64,000 bases of DNA, taken from assembly GCA_006386115.1 (NCBI GenBank), contig VFIW01000016.1:1-64000 (forward strand). The letters run 5' to 3'. The DNA is from Globisporangium splendens (Eukaryota; Oomycota; Peronosporomycetes; Pythiales; Pythiaceae). Below the pieces are notes generated by a model. That model had not been told where the DNA came from and did not search any database. It was given only the letters and a program-made list of their open reading frames with translations. This document shows, piece by piece, positions 51,428 to 62,962 of this stretch. Numbering within the stretch: position 1 is the first letter of the stretch; every line of letters begins with the position of its first letter. The translations under genes and the position numbers were made by a program.

Positions 51428-52392
51428 TTATTCTTCAGCCATGATGTTATTCACTATCCCTGCAATCCTGGCAACTTCAGCCCGAATCATGGCCTCCTTG
51501 TCGTTCAGCGAGTCCTCCAAGTAGTTGATTCTCGACTCGTCGTACTTGTAGAAGATCCACTCCGTGAAGGTGGACACGATGCCGAAGACATTAACCACTT
51601 GCACGCCCTTGGACTCGTTCTCCGCGATTGCGAGGTCCATCATGAGGATGTCTTGGGCCACGCCTTGATCGATGTCCGTCTTCTTGCACTCGACGATCAC
51701 CACCTTGCGCTTTTTCGCGTCACGAGCAGGTCGGGAGTACCAACGCTGAGAAGAGAGCTATTGCGGTGGATCGGCGGCTGAACCACCATCTTGAAACTGC
51801 CCTCATTGAACAGAGTTCCGACGGACCCGATCAGCGTGTTGAAGCTTTGCTACAGCCGGAGCTCGGACGGACCGATCATATTCGAGCCAAACAAATATTT
51901 CTCATCCAGCAGCTTCTGCGTGACCGAGTTAACGAACTCCTCGCTCAGCTGCTTCAACGGGAACGCCTTCTCGTCTCGGTGCATGCGCGGCTCGTAGACG
52001 TCCTGTACGTACGACCAGGATACGAAACTGCAGGGGATGGAGCCTTCACGCGCTTGCTTGCCTGTAACCTTCCCTTGCGCCGTGGCTCTCGCGATCGCGT
52101 CCCTACGCATCTTAATGAGTGCCTCATTGAGTTCACGGCGGTTCTTGGCCAACGGCGAGTCGGGGAAGGGCTCCACAGGAAGTGTCAGCGCGTCCGGTTG
52201 GACAGCGATCTCCTCATCTTCTTCTGGTTCCTCGTCGTGTTGCTGGGTCTGGCGTCCTTCGGCCTCGCGCAACTGGCGTAGCTAGCGTAGTTCCTCGTCC
52301 CGTTGCTGGAGCTCGCGTAGGACCAATTGGTGTTGCTCTCGCTTCACGCGCAGTTCTTGCATGCCCTCTCCGAGGTAGGGAGTGGTCGCCAT
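51428..52392 (-). pseudogene. PD-(D/E)XK nuclease-like gene, diverged spacer copy
   Basis: Same order as the arm gene: coiled-coil start (MATTPYLGEGMQELRVKREQ), linker with PVEPFPDSPLAKNRRELNEAL, then LLVT and VVIVECKKTDID and QDILMMDLAIAENE. The ExK motif is preserved as ECK. Breaks: TAG 52282-52284, TAG 51850-51852, and one missing A in the Lys-coding run near 51715. The conserved N-terminal linker makes the paralogy to 41096-42220 clear. Confidence 0.75.
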
Positions 52393-52450
52393 TGTCGGAA
52401 AGAGCAACTTGCAATTACAAAATGGCGACTCGACTCGACGGCGGAGATCG

Positions 52451-52600
52451 CAAAATGAATTGAAGCGAATCACTTGGACGTTGTATACATTGGGCGCCAG
52501 GGCAAAAAAAAACGAATTGGTTCGAGTTACTTGATCGTTGTATTTATCTGGACTGCCAAAATGAATTGGGTATGATTTGCTTGATGGTGCTATTTATTAC
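52451..52600. repeat. Three degenerate ~53-bp tandem repeats at the inner edge of the right arm
   Basis: Units begin at 52451, 52503 and 52557. Each has CAAAA...GAATTG, then a TTACTTGATCGTTGTATTTA-like core. The right-arm boundary (52595) falls inside the third unit. Confidence 0.65.
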
Positions 52601-52849
52601 CAAGGGCACTGAAAATGTCCACCTTTACTTTTTTAAAAATAGTTTACGAATGAGAGCAATCTCGGAGAGACGAGTGTGCCATCACCTCCACTCCTGCTCA
52701 GACTGGGGGAGTTCTTGATGTATGCGTGCGAATATCCTGTTCCTGACTCTACCACATTTTCTGATTTTGTAGACCGGGAACGTAGGATAGGACTTATTGT
52801 CGTCTAGTGCTCACGAGTTGCTAGGCGATAGCTGGTTGATTCTCCAGCA

Positions 52850-53134
52850 TTATTGCTTGAGCGGAGGGCGACATTGACGCCTTCCGTCTAGGGTGACATT
52901 TACAGTGCCCTTGGTAATATAGGACTCCAGCTCTGCGCGCGTCGCATCCAACTGCTTTTTGAATTCGACGAAACCCTGATGCTTTTGCGTTCGAACGTGG
53001 TGGGTTTTGTTTGCGTACGAGTAGCGCACGCCACACTCGCACGTGTACCATGTTTGTAAAATATCTGGATGATTCTCTTTCCACACTCAAGCGGATTGAG
53101 CATTCAATACCCGTCGCTTTTCTTGATCAGACAT
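52850..53134 (-). pseudogene. Small CxCG-type zinc finger gene, right arm
   Basis: Mirror of 46977-47261, including the in-frame TGA (53087-53089). Confidence 0.55.
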
Positions 53135-53241
53135 TGCTGCTTGCAAATCTTATACTATCAAGGATGCTTTCAAGAACGTGGCTGATCAAAAAAACATTGT
53201 CGGCACATCCGCACCCGACAAGTATTTTGTGCTCTCACCTG

Positions 53242-53571
53242 CTACGCCATCTTCGCAAAGACATCCTCGAACTGCTCCGTGGCCATCCCCTCCGACACGT
53301 ACGTGACGAACGAGAACCAGTCGTCGCTCGTGGTGAGCTCCAACCGCTTGGAGTACCGATAGAGCTCCGCCATAACCCTGGGCTTCCCGAGGACCTGGAT
53401 GAGAGCACTCTGCGTGCGCCGGGGATCCTGAAGGTACAGGTCCACCAGAACGCCAAGCCACGCACCTAGTTTCCCAGCGAGGCGGCTGTACTTCTGGGTG
53501 AAGCAGTCCAGCCGCGCGGGATCCGTGATCGAGTCCAGGAAGGCATCAAAGCTCGCGAAAGCAGCACTCAT
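53242..53571 (-). CDS. Small helical protein, 109 residues, right arm
   Basis: Identical to the product of 46540-46869. Unknown family. Confidence 0.5.
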   Translation of the reverse strand: MSAAFASFDAFLDSITDPARLDCFTQKYSRLAGKLGAWLGVLVDLYLQDPRRTQSALIQVLGKPRVMAELYRYSKRLELTTSDDWFSFVTYVSEGMATEQFEDVFAKMA

Positions 53572-53686
53572 GTTGGGTTTCTTGGTTGTGAGAATATTTG
53601 CGAAGCACATTTGTGCTCATTTTTCTTTCCATCAGATTGGCCGATTGTTCTAGATTTCACTTCTCGAATTCCAACCCGTTGATCAC

Positions 53687-54031
53687 ATGGCTTCGTCGCG
53701 AGCAGCATACAAGTTTGAGTCTTGTCACTGCACTGAGACAGTGGTCCGCATCGCGGTGCAATCTGTCGACGATGCCGAGTACACGTTTGCCTACAACAAC
53801 GGATCGAATTGCCGCCGTGCCTTCGTGTACAAGTGCACGACCAATCGCGATTGTACCCGGAAAGTGCGAGTCGTCGATTGCTCGGTTCAAGATTGCACTG
53901 TCTACTACGTCGAGTCAACGGGAAGCCACAGCCAGATACCAAGTACCAAGAAACGGAGTGGTGAGCAACTTCAGTCCTCAAGATCCAAGAAATTCAAGTG
54001 TACTCTTAGCTTTGCTTTACGCCAACAGTGA
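53687..54031 (+). CDS. WRKY-GCM1/FLYWCH-like zinc finger protein, right arm
   Basis: Identical to the product of 46080-46424. Confidence 0.5.
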   Translation: MASSRAAYKFESCHCTETVVRIAVQSVDDAEYTFAYNNGSNCRRAFVYKCTTNRDCTRKVRVVDCSVQDCTVYYVESTGSHSQIPSTKKRSGEQLQSSRSKKFKCTLSFALRQQ

Positions 54032-54574
54032 AGTAACAAAATCAATATCTCAACGACTTGGCGAGCAGCAACAGGGTAATTAGTGGAATCCACTGCGAGA
54101 TATCTCGCACCCGGTAAACTCCTTCGACGAGGCCAAGGAAGTCGAGTGTTACCATGGAAGAGCGGGTGGATACAGCAAGCATGAGCGATTACGGATGTCT
54201 TTCCCACTTTGAGAATAGATTACCGGCTGGAGGATATCCTCCAGTGGGTGGCTTTCCTCATCAACGTGTGTACTCTTGCCGAACGCAGCAATGACACGAA
54301 GGAACACCTCGACGTCCTTAGTCTCGACGAGGGAGATTACCGGATTCTACCATACACGCTCAGACAACATCCTTTCGACCGGTTCACTCGTGACCTTTCG
54401 TGATAGGCATTCCTTCCATGGAAACACGCGAATGGGGAAGCACAGGGTGTAGAATATCCAACAGCGGGGTGGCATTCCCACCTTGAGATTTTACCGGATG
54501 GAGGATATCCTCCAGCTGCTTTTGTTGATGACCACCCACATAATTGCTTTTGCCAGCAACTACTCAGGCAAACG
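54032..54574 (+). repeat. Scrambled MSV199-motif fragments, right arm
   Basis: Mirror of 45537-46079. In this orientation the pieces read directly upstream of the MSV199-type gene, in the same direction, as expected for decayed tandem copies. Confidence 0.5.
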
Positions 54575-55681
54575 ATGGCGTCCGTCGTCAATATGATCAA
54601 CGACTTTGTCGCTCGTGATGTCAAGATCTCACTTCATGATTTTACTCAGCAGATGAGTCAGCGTTTTTATCCCGAACAAGCTCTGTCCTTCATGGAGTAT
54701 TTCTCCGAACTTGCCGACCAAGCCAACGATGGAAAGTTCGTTGTCCATCACGAGAAGCTGGCCCAGTACGGTGCCACCACGCAGTGCCAATCAAGTGCAC
54801 GTGTTCGTGACCACCTAATCAGCCTCGGACTCCTTGAGAATGAAGATTACTAACTGGAGGATAACCACCAGCGGGTTCCGCAAGGTGGATATTCCACCAA
54901 ACACGTATACTTGCTGACCCCTGACGCTTTCAAGATCGCGTTACTACGCACCAAGTCGTCGCCTTCGTAAACGGCCGATCCAAAGAAGTACGCCAAGTAT
55001 TACGTCTTTCTTGAGAAGATCATCAAATACTACGGTCAGTACCAGAAGGCGCTCGACGAAGCTGCCACAGCGAAACTCGTCGCCAGCAACAGCGAGAAGC
55101 AGTCAACCATCGACAAGGTTTTCGAAAAGCTGAATTCGATCGAAGCCAAATTCGAGCGTGCTGAGAGAGCTGAAATCAAGCAACACAGCGTCCTCCGCAA
55201 ACTGGACACTGTCGTGGAGTTGCTCCAGCAGAAGTCCATCGTTTCGACGATGAATCCAGTCGACCCTAAGCTCCACCACAACTTCGTCTGCGTGGGATAC
55301 CGCTTCACGGACGACAAAGGTCGTGAGAGTCGGAAGCTGGCGTTCATCGCTGGCCAAGGTGTCAACGTTCGACACGCCATGCGGAAGAAATTCGCCGACA
55401 AGGATCACGACTGGACTGTTCAGATCGGCGTGCACTACAACGCCAACCCGATCGATCTGCGCAACAACATTTATACCAGGGTGACCGCGTTTGTCAAGGG
55501 CATCATCGCTCGAGAGAACCGTCGTCGCTCGGAGAAGCTACAGCGCGGTGAGATTCCAATCAAGTGTATCAAGACGACTGCCTCGTACACTCAGAATGAC
55601 TACATTATTATGGATTTCACCCAGAATGTCACCCTATCAAAGTGTGTCTTCCTACATCCTGGAACCCATAACAATGCCTGA
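54575..55681 (+). pseudogene. MSV199/DUF3627-type gene, right arm
   Basis: Mirror of 44430-45536. TAA codons at 54851-54853 and 54968-54970 interrupt an otherwise single open frame. Same breaks in both arms, so decay preceded the arm duplication. Confidence 0.65.
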
Positions 55682-55759
55682 GCAGGCTATCTACGAGCCT
55701 CCTCGACGCATTGCTGCGCAAAGGCACTCGTGGACACTAGTTGTTGTCATGTTCTCGCT

Positions 55760-56827
55760 CTAGAGAACGCATGTGGCCGAGGCTGACCACGAACCTTGCA
55801 CTCGATGAGCAGGAACAATATGTTCTTCGAAGCGTTCGCGTCTCGGTTCACAGTCATACCGTGATAGCCATTGGATCGACAATGGACAGAACTCAAGCAA
55901 CAAGTCCAGGTGTGGGATCATGAACCTGACGTATTCTTGCAGTCGGTCGAGCGATGTGGTCTTCTTCGTCGGCATGTTGCGAATGGCTTCGAGGACGTCA
56001 GCACGATTCTCTTGCCAGATCGCGATCTTCTGGTTGCTCTTCTTGTAGTGCGCGTCTTCATAGAACTCGCGTGAGGAACACGAAATCCTGTCGCCGAACT
56101 GGTTCGTAGCCACAAAGAGATCTCTACGACCGGGATCCAGACCCCACATGATATCAATGTTCTTCTCGTTCAGCGTCTGTTCGATAGCTTCTTGCTTGGG
56201 CTTGTGCATCACGATACTGACCGCCTTCCCGTCCGTCAAAATCTCGCCCGCGAGCTTCAGGTTGACGGTCTCGAACTTGTCGATCTTGAACAGCTCTCGC
56301 CACCACGTGTCTGCCACCGCGATCCAATCTTTTTCAGCTGGTACCGTGATGTTCGCCCTCTTCAACAGTGCCCGCAGACCAAGGTTGCACATCTTGAAAT
56401 GACTGCACTCAAACCCACGCTTGAATGGGAGAAGACTGAAGGAGCGAATCTCCTTGAAATCTGGTGTCGCTTGATTCACACGATTCCATTCCTCGATATC
56501 CGAGAGGAACATATATGTCAGAGGAAGAAGCAGATGCGCTTGGTCGTCGAGATGGCCGCTGCGTTTACGCGGGATACGCTCACGCCATACCAGAACTTCA
56601 CCGTCGTCTCCTTCGTACACGGGGTCAAGAATGCTTTTCAGCATCGCGTACGCCTCACCCCCTTTGATGTCGTAACAGCGCTTGAGCTGTTTGTGGAACC
56701 GTCTGTAGAAGTCGAGCTTGACAGCATTGCTGGCAACAAGGAGGCGGCGATGGAGGCCGAACTCGCAACAAAGAAGCGACGGTTCGACGAAGCAAACAGG
56801 CGGTTGGTTGCTCTGGGGGAATGCGGC
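55760..56827 (-). pseudogene. Fanzor-like fragment, right arm
   Basis: Mirror of 43284-44351; contains the RuvC-I-like DPGRRD motif and lacks the downstream catalytic parts. Confidence 0.6.
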
Positions 56828-57013
56828 TTAGAGTTGCTGAAGAAGGCGCACGAAGCCAACCCCGACCTGTTTGACGGTTATGGCCGTCAAATCATCAAGG
56901 AATCGCACGGCAACAAAGTCGTCGTCTGGGCGATCGAGGGGCCAAGAAGCTTTGTCCTCGAGTATTGCAACGCGTTGGTGTCCATGAACGCGAGCCCGAC
57001 TTCGGAATCGTAA
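56192..57013 (+). CDS. Unknown protein overlapping the Fanzor-like ORF in antisense, right arm
   Basis: Mirror of 43098-43919. Only the C-terminal ~110 residues look genuine. Confidence 0.4.
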   Translation: MLGLVHHDTDRLPVRQNLARELQVDGLELVDLEQLSPPRVCHRDPIFFSWYRDVRPLQQCPQTKVAHLEMTALKPTLEWEKTEGANLLEIWCRLIHTIPFLDIREEHICQRKKQMRLVVEMAAAFTRDTLTPYQNFTVVSFVHGVKNAFQHRVRLTPFDVVTALELFVEPSVEVELDSIAGNKEAAMEAELATKKRRFDEANRRLVALGECGLELLKKAHEANPDLFDGYGRQIIKESHGNKVVVWAIEGPRSFVLEYCNALVSMNASPTSES

Positions 57014-57228
57014 AAAAAACTTTTTTTATCACTCTTTCGTGCTCTTTGCTCTTGCTCGACAGTGAATCGGTTGCCGCGCTGAGTTTGTCAAACCCATGCA
57101 CCGTCAGAAGCAAAAGCCACACGACCTGTGAGTAGAGGTGACTACGTTTGCCCGAAAGTGACATGCCACTAATATGGATCGAACGCTGACGCACCAAAAC
57201 TCAATACTCGATGAAAACATAAATTGAA

Positions 57229-57762
57229 ATGATGGAACGCGCTCAGTTAGAACTTGATGAGATGGAGAGAAGAACGCGCACACAAAATGATCTCGTCGCC
57301 CTCCTCGAGGCTCAACTCCACGATGCTCAGGCGCGAGCGACTCGCGCGGAGGAACGCGCCGACCGCGCTGAGCAGCAGCGCGCCCAAGAAGTCGCCGAAG
57401 CAAACGCACGCGCCGACCGACTCGAACAAGAAGCCAACGCACGCGCTGATCGAGCCAAGGATAAGGAGCTCTCCGCCATGAAGGAGTTGACAAAGGTGCA
57501 GCTCGCCGCCAAGGAGCAGGAGTCGAAGATTCAGCTCGACATCATGGAACGGGAGGTTCAGGACAAGAGAAAGCAGATTGCCTTCAAGGATGCGCAGGTC
57601 AAGGCGCTCCGTGTTACTATCGCATCGAGCAAGACGGACGACGACTTGGATAAGGTCAACTCTCTTTCCCGGCGTCATTTCTCGTACGGGGATCCTGATG
57701 TAATTCTCAAGTTTCTTAAAAGCCGAGACCGCAAGTATTCTTCAGAGAAAGAACGTGACTAG
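57229..57762 (+). CDS. Coiled-coil protein, right arm
   Basis: Identical to the product of 42349-42882. In this orientation it follows the preceding unknown gene by 215 bases on the same strand. Confidence 0.5.
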   Translation: MMERAQLELDEMERRTRTQNDLVALLEAQLHDAQARATRAEERADRAEQQRAQEVAEANARADRLEQEANARADRAKDKELSAMKELTKVQLAAKEQESKIQLDIMEREVQDKRKQIAFKDAQVKALRVTIASSKTDDDLDKVNSLSRRHFSYGDPDVILKFLKSRDRKYSSEKERD

Positions 57763-57876
57763 TGTCCACGAGTGCCATTGCACAGCAATGTGTCGAGGAG
57801 GCTCGTAGATAGCCTGCTCAGGGATTATTGTAGGTTTTGTTGGGGTGACATTCTCGATGAAACCTATAATAATGTT
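57749..57876 (-). repeat. Conserved 3'-tail repeat, copy A (right arm)
   Basis: Mirror of 42235-42362, with its inverted partner at 55611-55763. Confidence 0.55.
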
Positions 57877-57890
57877 GCTCATTAAAGCGT

Positions 57891-59015
57891 TTAGTCTTCC
57901 TTGAGCATGTTGTACACCCGGCCAATTACCCGTCTCACATCACTTTCGAGCGATCGTACTTCGTTAATCTGGTCAAAGGTGTACTTGATCCCCTCGACGT
58001 CGTATCGGTAGAAATTCCACTCTGTGAAGGTCGAGACGATGCCGAAGACGGGAGTAATCTTAACACCTTGCTTCTCGTTCTCTGCGATCGCTACGTCCAT
58101 CAAGACCAGGTCCTGTGCTTTCCCTTGATCGAAGTCCTCCTTCTTCGCCTCGACCACGAGCAGCTTGCGCTTCTGGTCGCGCGTGACGAGCATGTCGGCT
58201 ACCCCGTTCGAGAAGACTGCAGCGTTTTTGAGCGCGACCTCATAGCGCACTTGGACAGCCTTGTCCTTGAGTAGTGCCGCCGCGCCGTTCAAAATCGTCG
58301 AGATCCCCTGCTTGCGCCGCTCCTCATTCTGCTCCTTGCACATTCCGCTATGCTCCTGTTGACGCCTGACCTCCTCCATGATGCTGGTGATGTCGGGGGA
58401 CTCGAACTCCTGGCATGGAAACGCTTCATCGTCGAACCGCATCCGGTCGCTGTAAACGCCTTGTATCCGCGACCACTTCACAGAGCTGCATGCGACGAAA
58501 TCGATAGCCTTACGCTTGCTGCCGGTAAGCTTGCGCTCCGCGGTCGAGCTTGCGAGCTGTTCGCGTCTGACCTCGAGGAGCGCTTCGTTCAGGACGCGGC
58601 GGTTGATGGCGAACGGCGAGTCGGGGAAAGGCTCGGGTGGAACCGTCAGCGCGTCTGGCATGACAGCATCCTCCTCTTCTGGCACAGCCTTCTTCCGCTC
58701 TATTGCTTTGCGAAGTTGCGCCAGCTCCTCGACAATGTGCTGGTAGTTTTCATTGAGCAGACGTAGTTCATCGTCCTTGCGACGCACCTCGTCCTCGTAG
58801 CGGCTCTTCAGCTCATTTATAACATCATTGAAGTATAATTTTGAAGAGCTCGCCATGCTCATCCTTGTGTCGGACTCAGCGTCGTTGTCGAGTGCGAGCG
58901 CGATATGGGTGGCATGGGGGCGTGTCGGTGATTGGGGCGCTGTCGCTGCGGCGGTCGGTAGTTTGGGCGCAGTATTGGACGTGGTGTTCAGCGTCTCGGG
59001 CTCGGTGTCGGACAT
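57891..59015 (-). CDS. PD-(D/E)XK nuclease-like protein, right arm
   Basis: Identical to the product of 41096-42220 (D274, E289, K291). It faces the PD-(D/E)XK paralogue of the spacer only indirectly; the intact gene is thus present twice. Confidence 0.7.
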   Translation of the reverse strand: MSDTEPETLNTTSNTAPKLPTAAATAPQSPTRPHATHIALALDNDAESDTRMSMASSSKLYFNDVINELKSRYEDEVRRKDDELRLLNENYQHIVEELAQLRKAIERKKAVPEEEDAVMPDALTVPPEPFPDSPFAINRRVLNEALLEVRREQLASSTAERKLTGSKRKAIDFVACSSVKWSRIQGVYSDRMRFDDEAFPCQEFESPDITSIMEEVRRQQEHSGMCKEQNEERRKQGISTILNGAAALLKDKAVQVRYEVALKNAAVFSNGVADMLVTRDQKRKLLVVEAKKEDFDQGKAQDLVLMDVAIAENEKQGVKITPVFGIVSTFTEWNFYRYDVEGIKYTFDQINEVRSLESDVRRVIGRVYNMLKED

Positions 59016-59434
59016 CTTGAGCGGTTTGTGTCGGGCACGCAGTCGGTCGGTTCTTGTGTCAGGCGTAGTGGCGGGCGTCTCGGCAGTGGGGAGTGTGGCT
59101 TGTTCTCTTCGCTGAGAGATGGCGACTTGGGATTGTGTTGGAACTCAGTTGAAAGTTTGAATGACTTGAGATTTCTATATAGGTCAGCAACAATACTGTT
59201 GAGTAGCGATGTGACTTTTTTTTCACAGTATTTAACGCGATGCATTTTACTACCGTTAATTACAGTATCTAACAGTATTTAACGTTTAAAAAAAGTGGGA
59301 CAAAAACATATTTCGAAATATATCCATTTGTGAAAAATGAATGGAATATTACATCGTATATTTCACAAGCCAAGCACAAAAAGGTAATATTTCCAGAAAC
59401 ATTTCCATTCAGGTGATTTGCTCCGAATATTTCA
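59016..59434. promoter_or_regulatory. TTAAATACTG-repeat upstream region, right arm
   Basis: Mirror of 40677-41095; repeats at 59224-59283. Confidence 0.4.
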
Positions 59435-60337
59435 GTGATGAGCTTCCGCGACCTGGTCTTGGACTTTTTGGGCATGACATTTGACGAATTTCGTCGCTAT
59501 GAGCACTCGAATCGCAAATTCTTATATTGGCACGACCACGTCAGTCGCGACCCCCAGCGACCATTTCGTGCTCTCGCAGGTGCTGCAGACGTACGCGGCC
59601 ACGACCTGGAATGTTTTACCAAGAGACCTGTTGCATCGCCAGACGCTTGACCAGATCATCTCGATCTGCTGGCCTTCCGAGATGACATTGATGAGCTGGG
59701 CATGAGATTCAACACGCTGTTATTGATGGCGAGCACGACGAACGAGTAGCTGGCAACGGTTTCCTTGGCGTTCACCGCGAGCATGTGCCCGAACGCGCTG
59801 TTATTGCATGTTTCGTCGAGAGTCGATATCGGACGTCGACAGAGAAATCCTGGCGAAATAGGACTCGTGCTGAGTGGTCACATGGAGATGCTTATTCATG
59901 TTACCGCGAATGCCAAGAGGCATAAGAGGCTGGTGATGTTGACGAAGTCGCGCAGTTCGAGTGGATCGTGTACCACATTATGCTGGTCTCGGAGTGCATG
60001 AGAATCACCAAGAATGACACCAAGTTGCAGTCGATACTATGGCTTTCGACCCCTATGGGCAAGAATTCATCAACAAGTGTACCGTGACTCCATCGGGTAA
60101 AGTTTATGTTGAAGGCGCCCTCAAGAGCCTCCTAGTCCCTGGCTGTTCGTGGTGGACGACGGGATTGTATTTGACCTACTCACCGCCGAGGAAGCGTACG
60201 CCATGGATGAGCTCCACGAACGCATACATTCTGCAATCCACCGCAACTTGGTGCATTTGCACTCGCCCCTAAGTGACTCGTTTGCATTCGCAGCAACAAC
60301 AAAAGATGCATATCTATCAACTAATGTCGCAGAATGA
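59435..60337 (+). pseudogene. Unrecognised decayed gene, right arm
   Basis: Mirror of 39774-40676. Carries A at 60302 where the left arm implies G, changing Glu to Lys. Confidence 0.35.
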
Positions 60338-61023
60338 GCATGCAGACAAACTCAGCGATCACTCAAAGGACATAACCTAGAGATACTGCAGTTCGTGGTG
60401 GCGGGGATCATGTTGGACTTTCAACATAGCTTAGTGGTTTTGTATCTGCACTGCTGCATTAGGTTGCTATAGATATAGATTAACAAAAAGAGATTATCAT
60501 GACAAATCATTCTCATTCATACACATTCGCATAAAACAACATTGTAATGTTTGCAATTCAGTTGCCGCTGTGTACCCGGCTCCTCACGCAGTAAGTGATA
60601 TAGGCAAGCAGGAAGTTGATATGAAAACGTGTACAACTGAAGGAGCTGGATCTATCTCAGACGAGTTTGAATCAAGGGAAGGTGCCATCAATGTAATCAT
60701 ACGGCTATTGAGTGGTCGCAGGTAATCCTGCGACAATGAATAAGCGATGATGCTGGGTTCAGGCATGACTGAGGTGAGTTTGACCACAGACTGAGGTCTT
60801 CACTGTTAATCAAGGCTTCAATCTGTCGCTGGCGAGTTTTTTAGTTGATGTTCTATTGGATATAATTCTATATCATTTATGAAAAAATCAATTTTAGCCA
60901 GTGAATTGACTAATTTTGACAGTATTATAACCAATAGAGAGGTTTTAGAGAGTTTCCCTGAATTTCTTCCCCTCTGTGAGTCGCAGTTGAGTGAGAAAGA
61001 CGATAACGCATTCTAGAAGCGCC
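60338..61023. other. Right-arm region without a clear gene
   Basis: Mirror of 39088-39773; AT-rich, nothing supported. Confidence 0.35.
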
Positions 61024-62962
61024 TAATCATCGGACGACCAGCACACGAAATATGGGAGCTCTTCACTGTCGTAGTAGCAAGGTCGCGCGAAGACAACAAG
61101 GTCCACCCTGACGTCAAATGCGTGTTCTGCAACACGCTTCTTGCCAACGCCCAGCCGTCCCGGAACATGCTCCGGCACGCGCTTCAATGCAACGAGCTTT
61201 CGGATGATGCGAAGGTCAAGTGGAAGGATCTTGAGAGAAAGCAAAGACAATCCATCAAGGAGAAGCTTCGCACGCCACAAACGAGGACACCAGACAAAGG
61301 GAACGGCTCGTCGCTCAACAAGAGATTGTTTGGGACTCCCTCCTCGGCAGTTGTCCCTCGGGAAATCCCGCGCAGGCAGCAGAAGCCTACCAAAGAGGAA
61401 AACTATCTGCGAGTTGCTACTGGATTTTACGCGACTGGGATTCCGTTTCGCTGCGTTGAAGACCCGAACTTCCGCACCATGTTCGACTTCGACCTTCCAA
61501 GTCGCCACCAGCTCGCTGCCCGACTACTCGACAGCATTTATGGCCGCGAAAAAGCACATGTTATTGAAGCTTTGACAGGGGCAACTCACCTATCGATTGT
61601 CACCGACAGATGGTCAAATATAAATAACGAAAGCATAATCAACTTCGTTGTTACCAAGCCACATATCCGCCCGGTCTTCTGGAAATCGATCAGCACGCAC
61701 GATGCGGCACATACTTCTGTGTTTATTGCGCGCAGTATCAGCAATGCCATCGATGAAATTGAGAGCGTGGTGGGAAAAGGCGCTGTGACTTCGGTGGTGA
61801 CCGACAACACAGCTAACATGAAGGGTGCATGGAAGATTCTTCAGCGTGAGCGCCAAGGAATAGTCTGCAATGGGTGCGCGGCACATGGCATGAATTTGCT
61901 TATGAAGGACGTGCTCGAGCTTGAAGACTTTGCAGCCATCCTACAACAGGCGAAAATGGTATCTTGTTTTGTGAAGGACCACCACGCGATGTGGGATCGC
62001 TTCAAGCAACTTCAGAAACAGATGAAAAGAGAAGGAGAATCTCGCCGTCGGCTATCACTCCCAGTTCCAACGAGATGGTATTCAAGCGAAAAGTGCATCA
62101 AAAGTCTTGTTGCAAACAAAGACGTCATTGCTGCGGTTTTTTCAGATAACGAACTGCTAGATCGATACCAGCAAAGCAGCAGCAAAGTCGAACAGGTCAA
62201 AGAGTTACTGAGAAATGAGTCGTTTTGGGCAACAGCTGATATCGCTTTGAAACTTATGCACCCGATCAACACCTGCCTCGCAGCTTTTGAACGAGATGAT
62301 TGCTGTGTCTCAATGGTATACCATCAGTTTGAGTGGCTGCTTCCGCACCCAGCCTACACACAGTCTGCTCCCCAAGTTGATTTGAATCTCCAGCGAATGA
62401 TTCTTGAATTGGTGGGGGATCGACGGCAGTTTTTGTGCAATGATGCCATGGCGATTGCCTACTTTCTGGACCAAACAAAATCTCTCAGTGGTTTTGTTGA
62501 AGACGACACCGTTGACTTCATCAACTGTGCTGTTATGATGGCCGATCGATTTGGACTCTTGTCCAACATTACTGGAAGGGATTTCCATAATCAACTTGTG
62601 GCATTTGGATTAGCAAAGCGCAGCTGGACGCTGACGAGAAATTGAAGCATGCTCAGTTCAGCCCACTTGACTGGTGGTCCTTGACAAATCGGTTCAAAGG
62701 TGTCAAGGAGTTTGCAACGCGCATTCTATCTATCCCGACTTCGTCTGCAGCCAGCGAAAGTAGCTGGAGTATTCACGGATTTATTCACTTCAAAAACCGC
62801 AACCGCCTTACACCCGCCCGGGTTGGTAAACTTGTTTTTGCCTACAGCAACTTGGGCCAAAATGGAGCAGTAGATCACATTTTGTACGAGTTGTTCCCTG
62901 AAGCGGAATGTGAAGCTGAAAGCGACGATAGTGACAGTGAACCGCTTACTACAGTGATCTAG
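61024..62962 (+). pseudogene. hAT-type transposase, frameshifted; right arm
   Basis: Mirror of 37149-39087. Main ORF 61122-62645, dimerisation region in the -1 frame at 62642-62962, same slip as in the left arm. Confidence 0.85.

Larger units (their letters stand above)
47517..52594. other. Unique spacer of the giant inverted repeat
   Basis: 5078 bp not duplicated in the window. Holds kinase-type genes and diverged paralogues of two arm genes (zinc finger, PD-(D/E)XK), so spacer and arms share an older origin. Confidence 0.9.

Noticed and set aside
40677..54851. Stop codons at Gln positions as evidence of a reassigned genetic code
   Set aside because: Intact genes in the window end normally at TAG and TAA, and the same loci also have indels, so decay is simpler.
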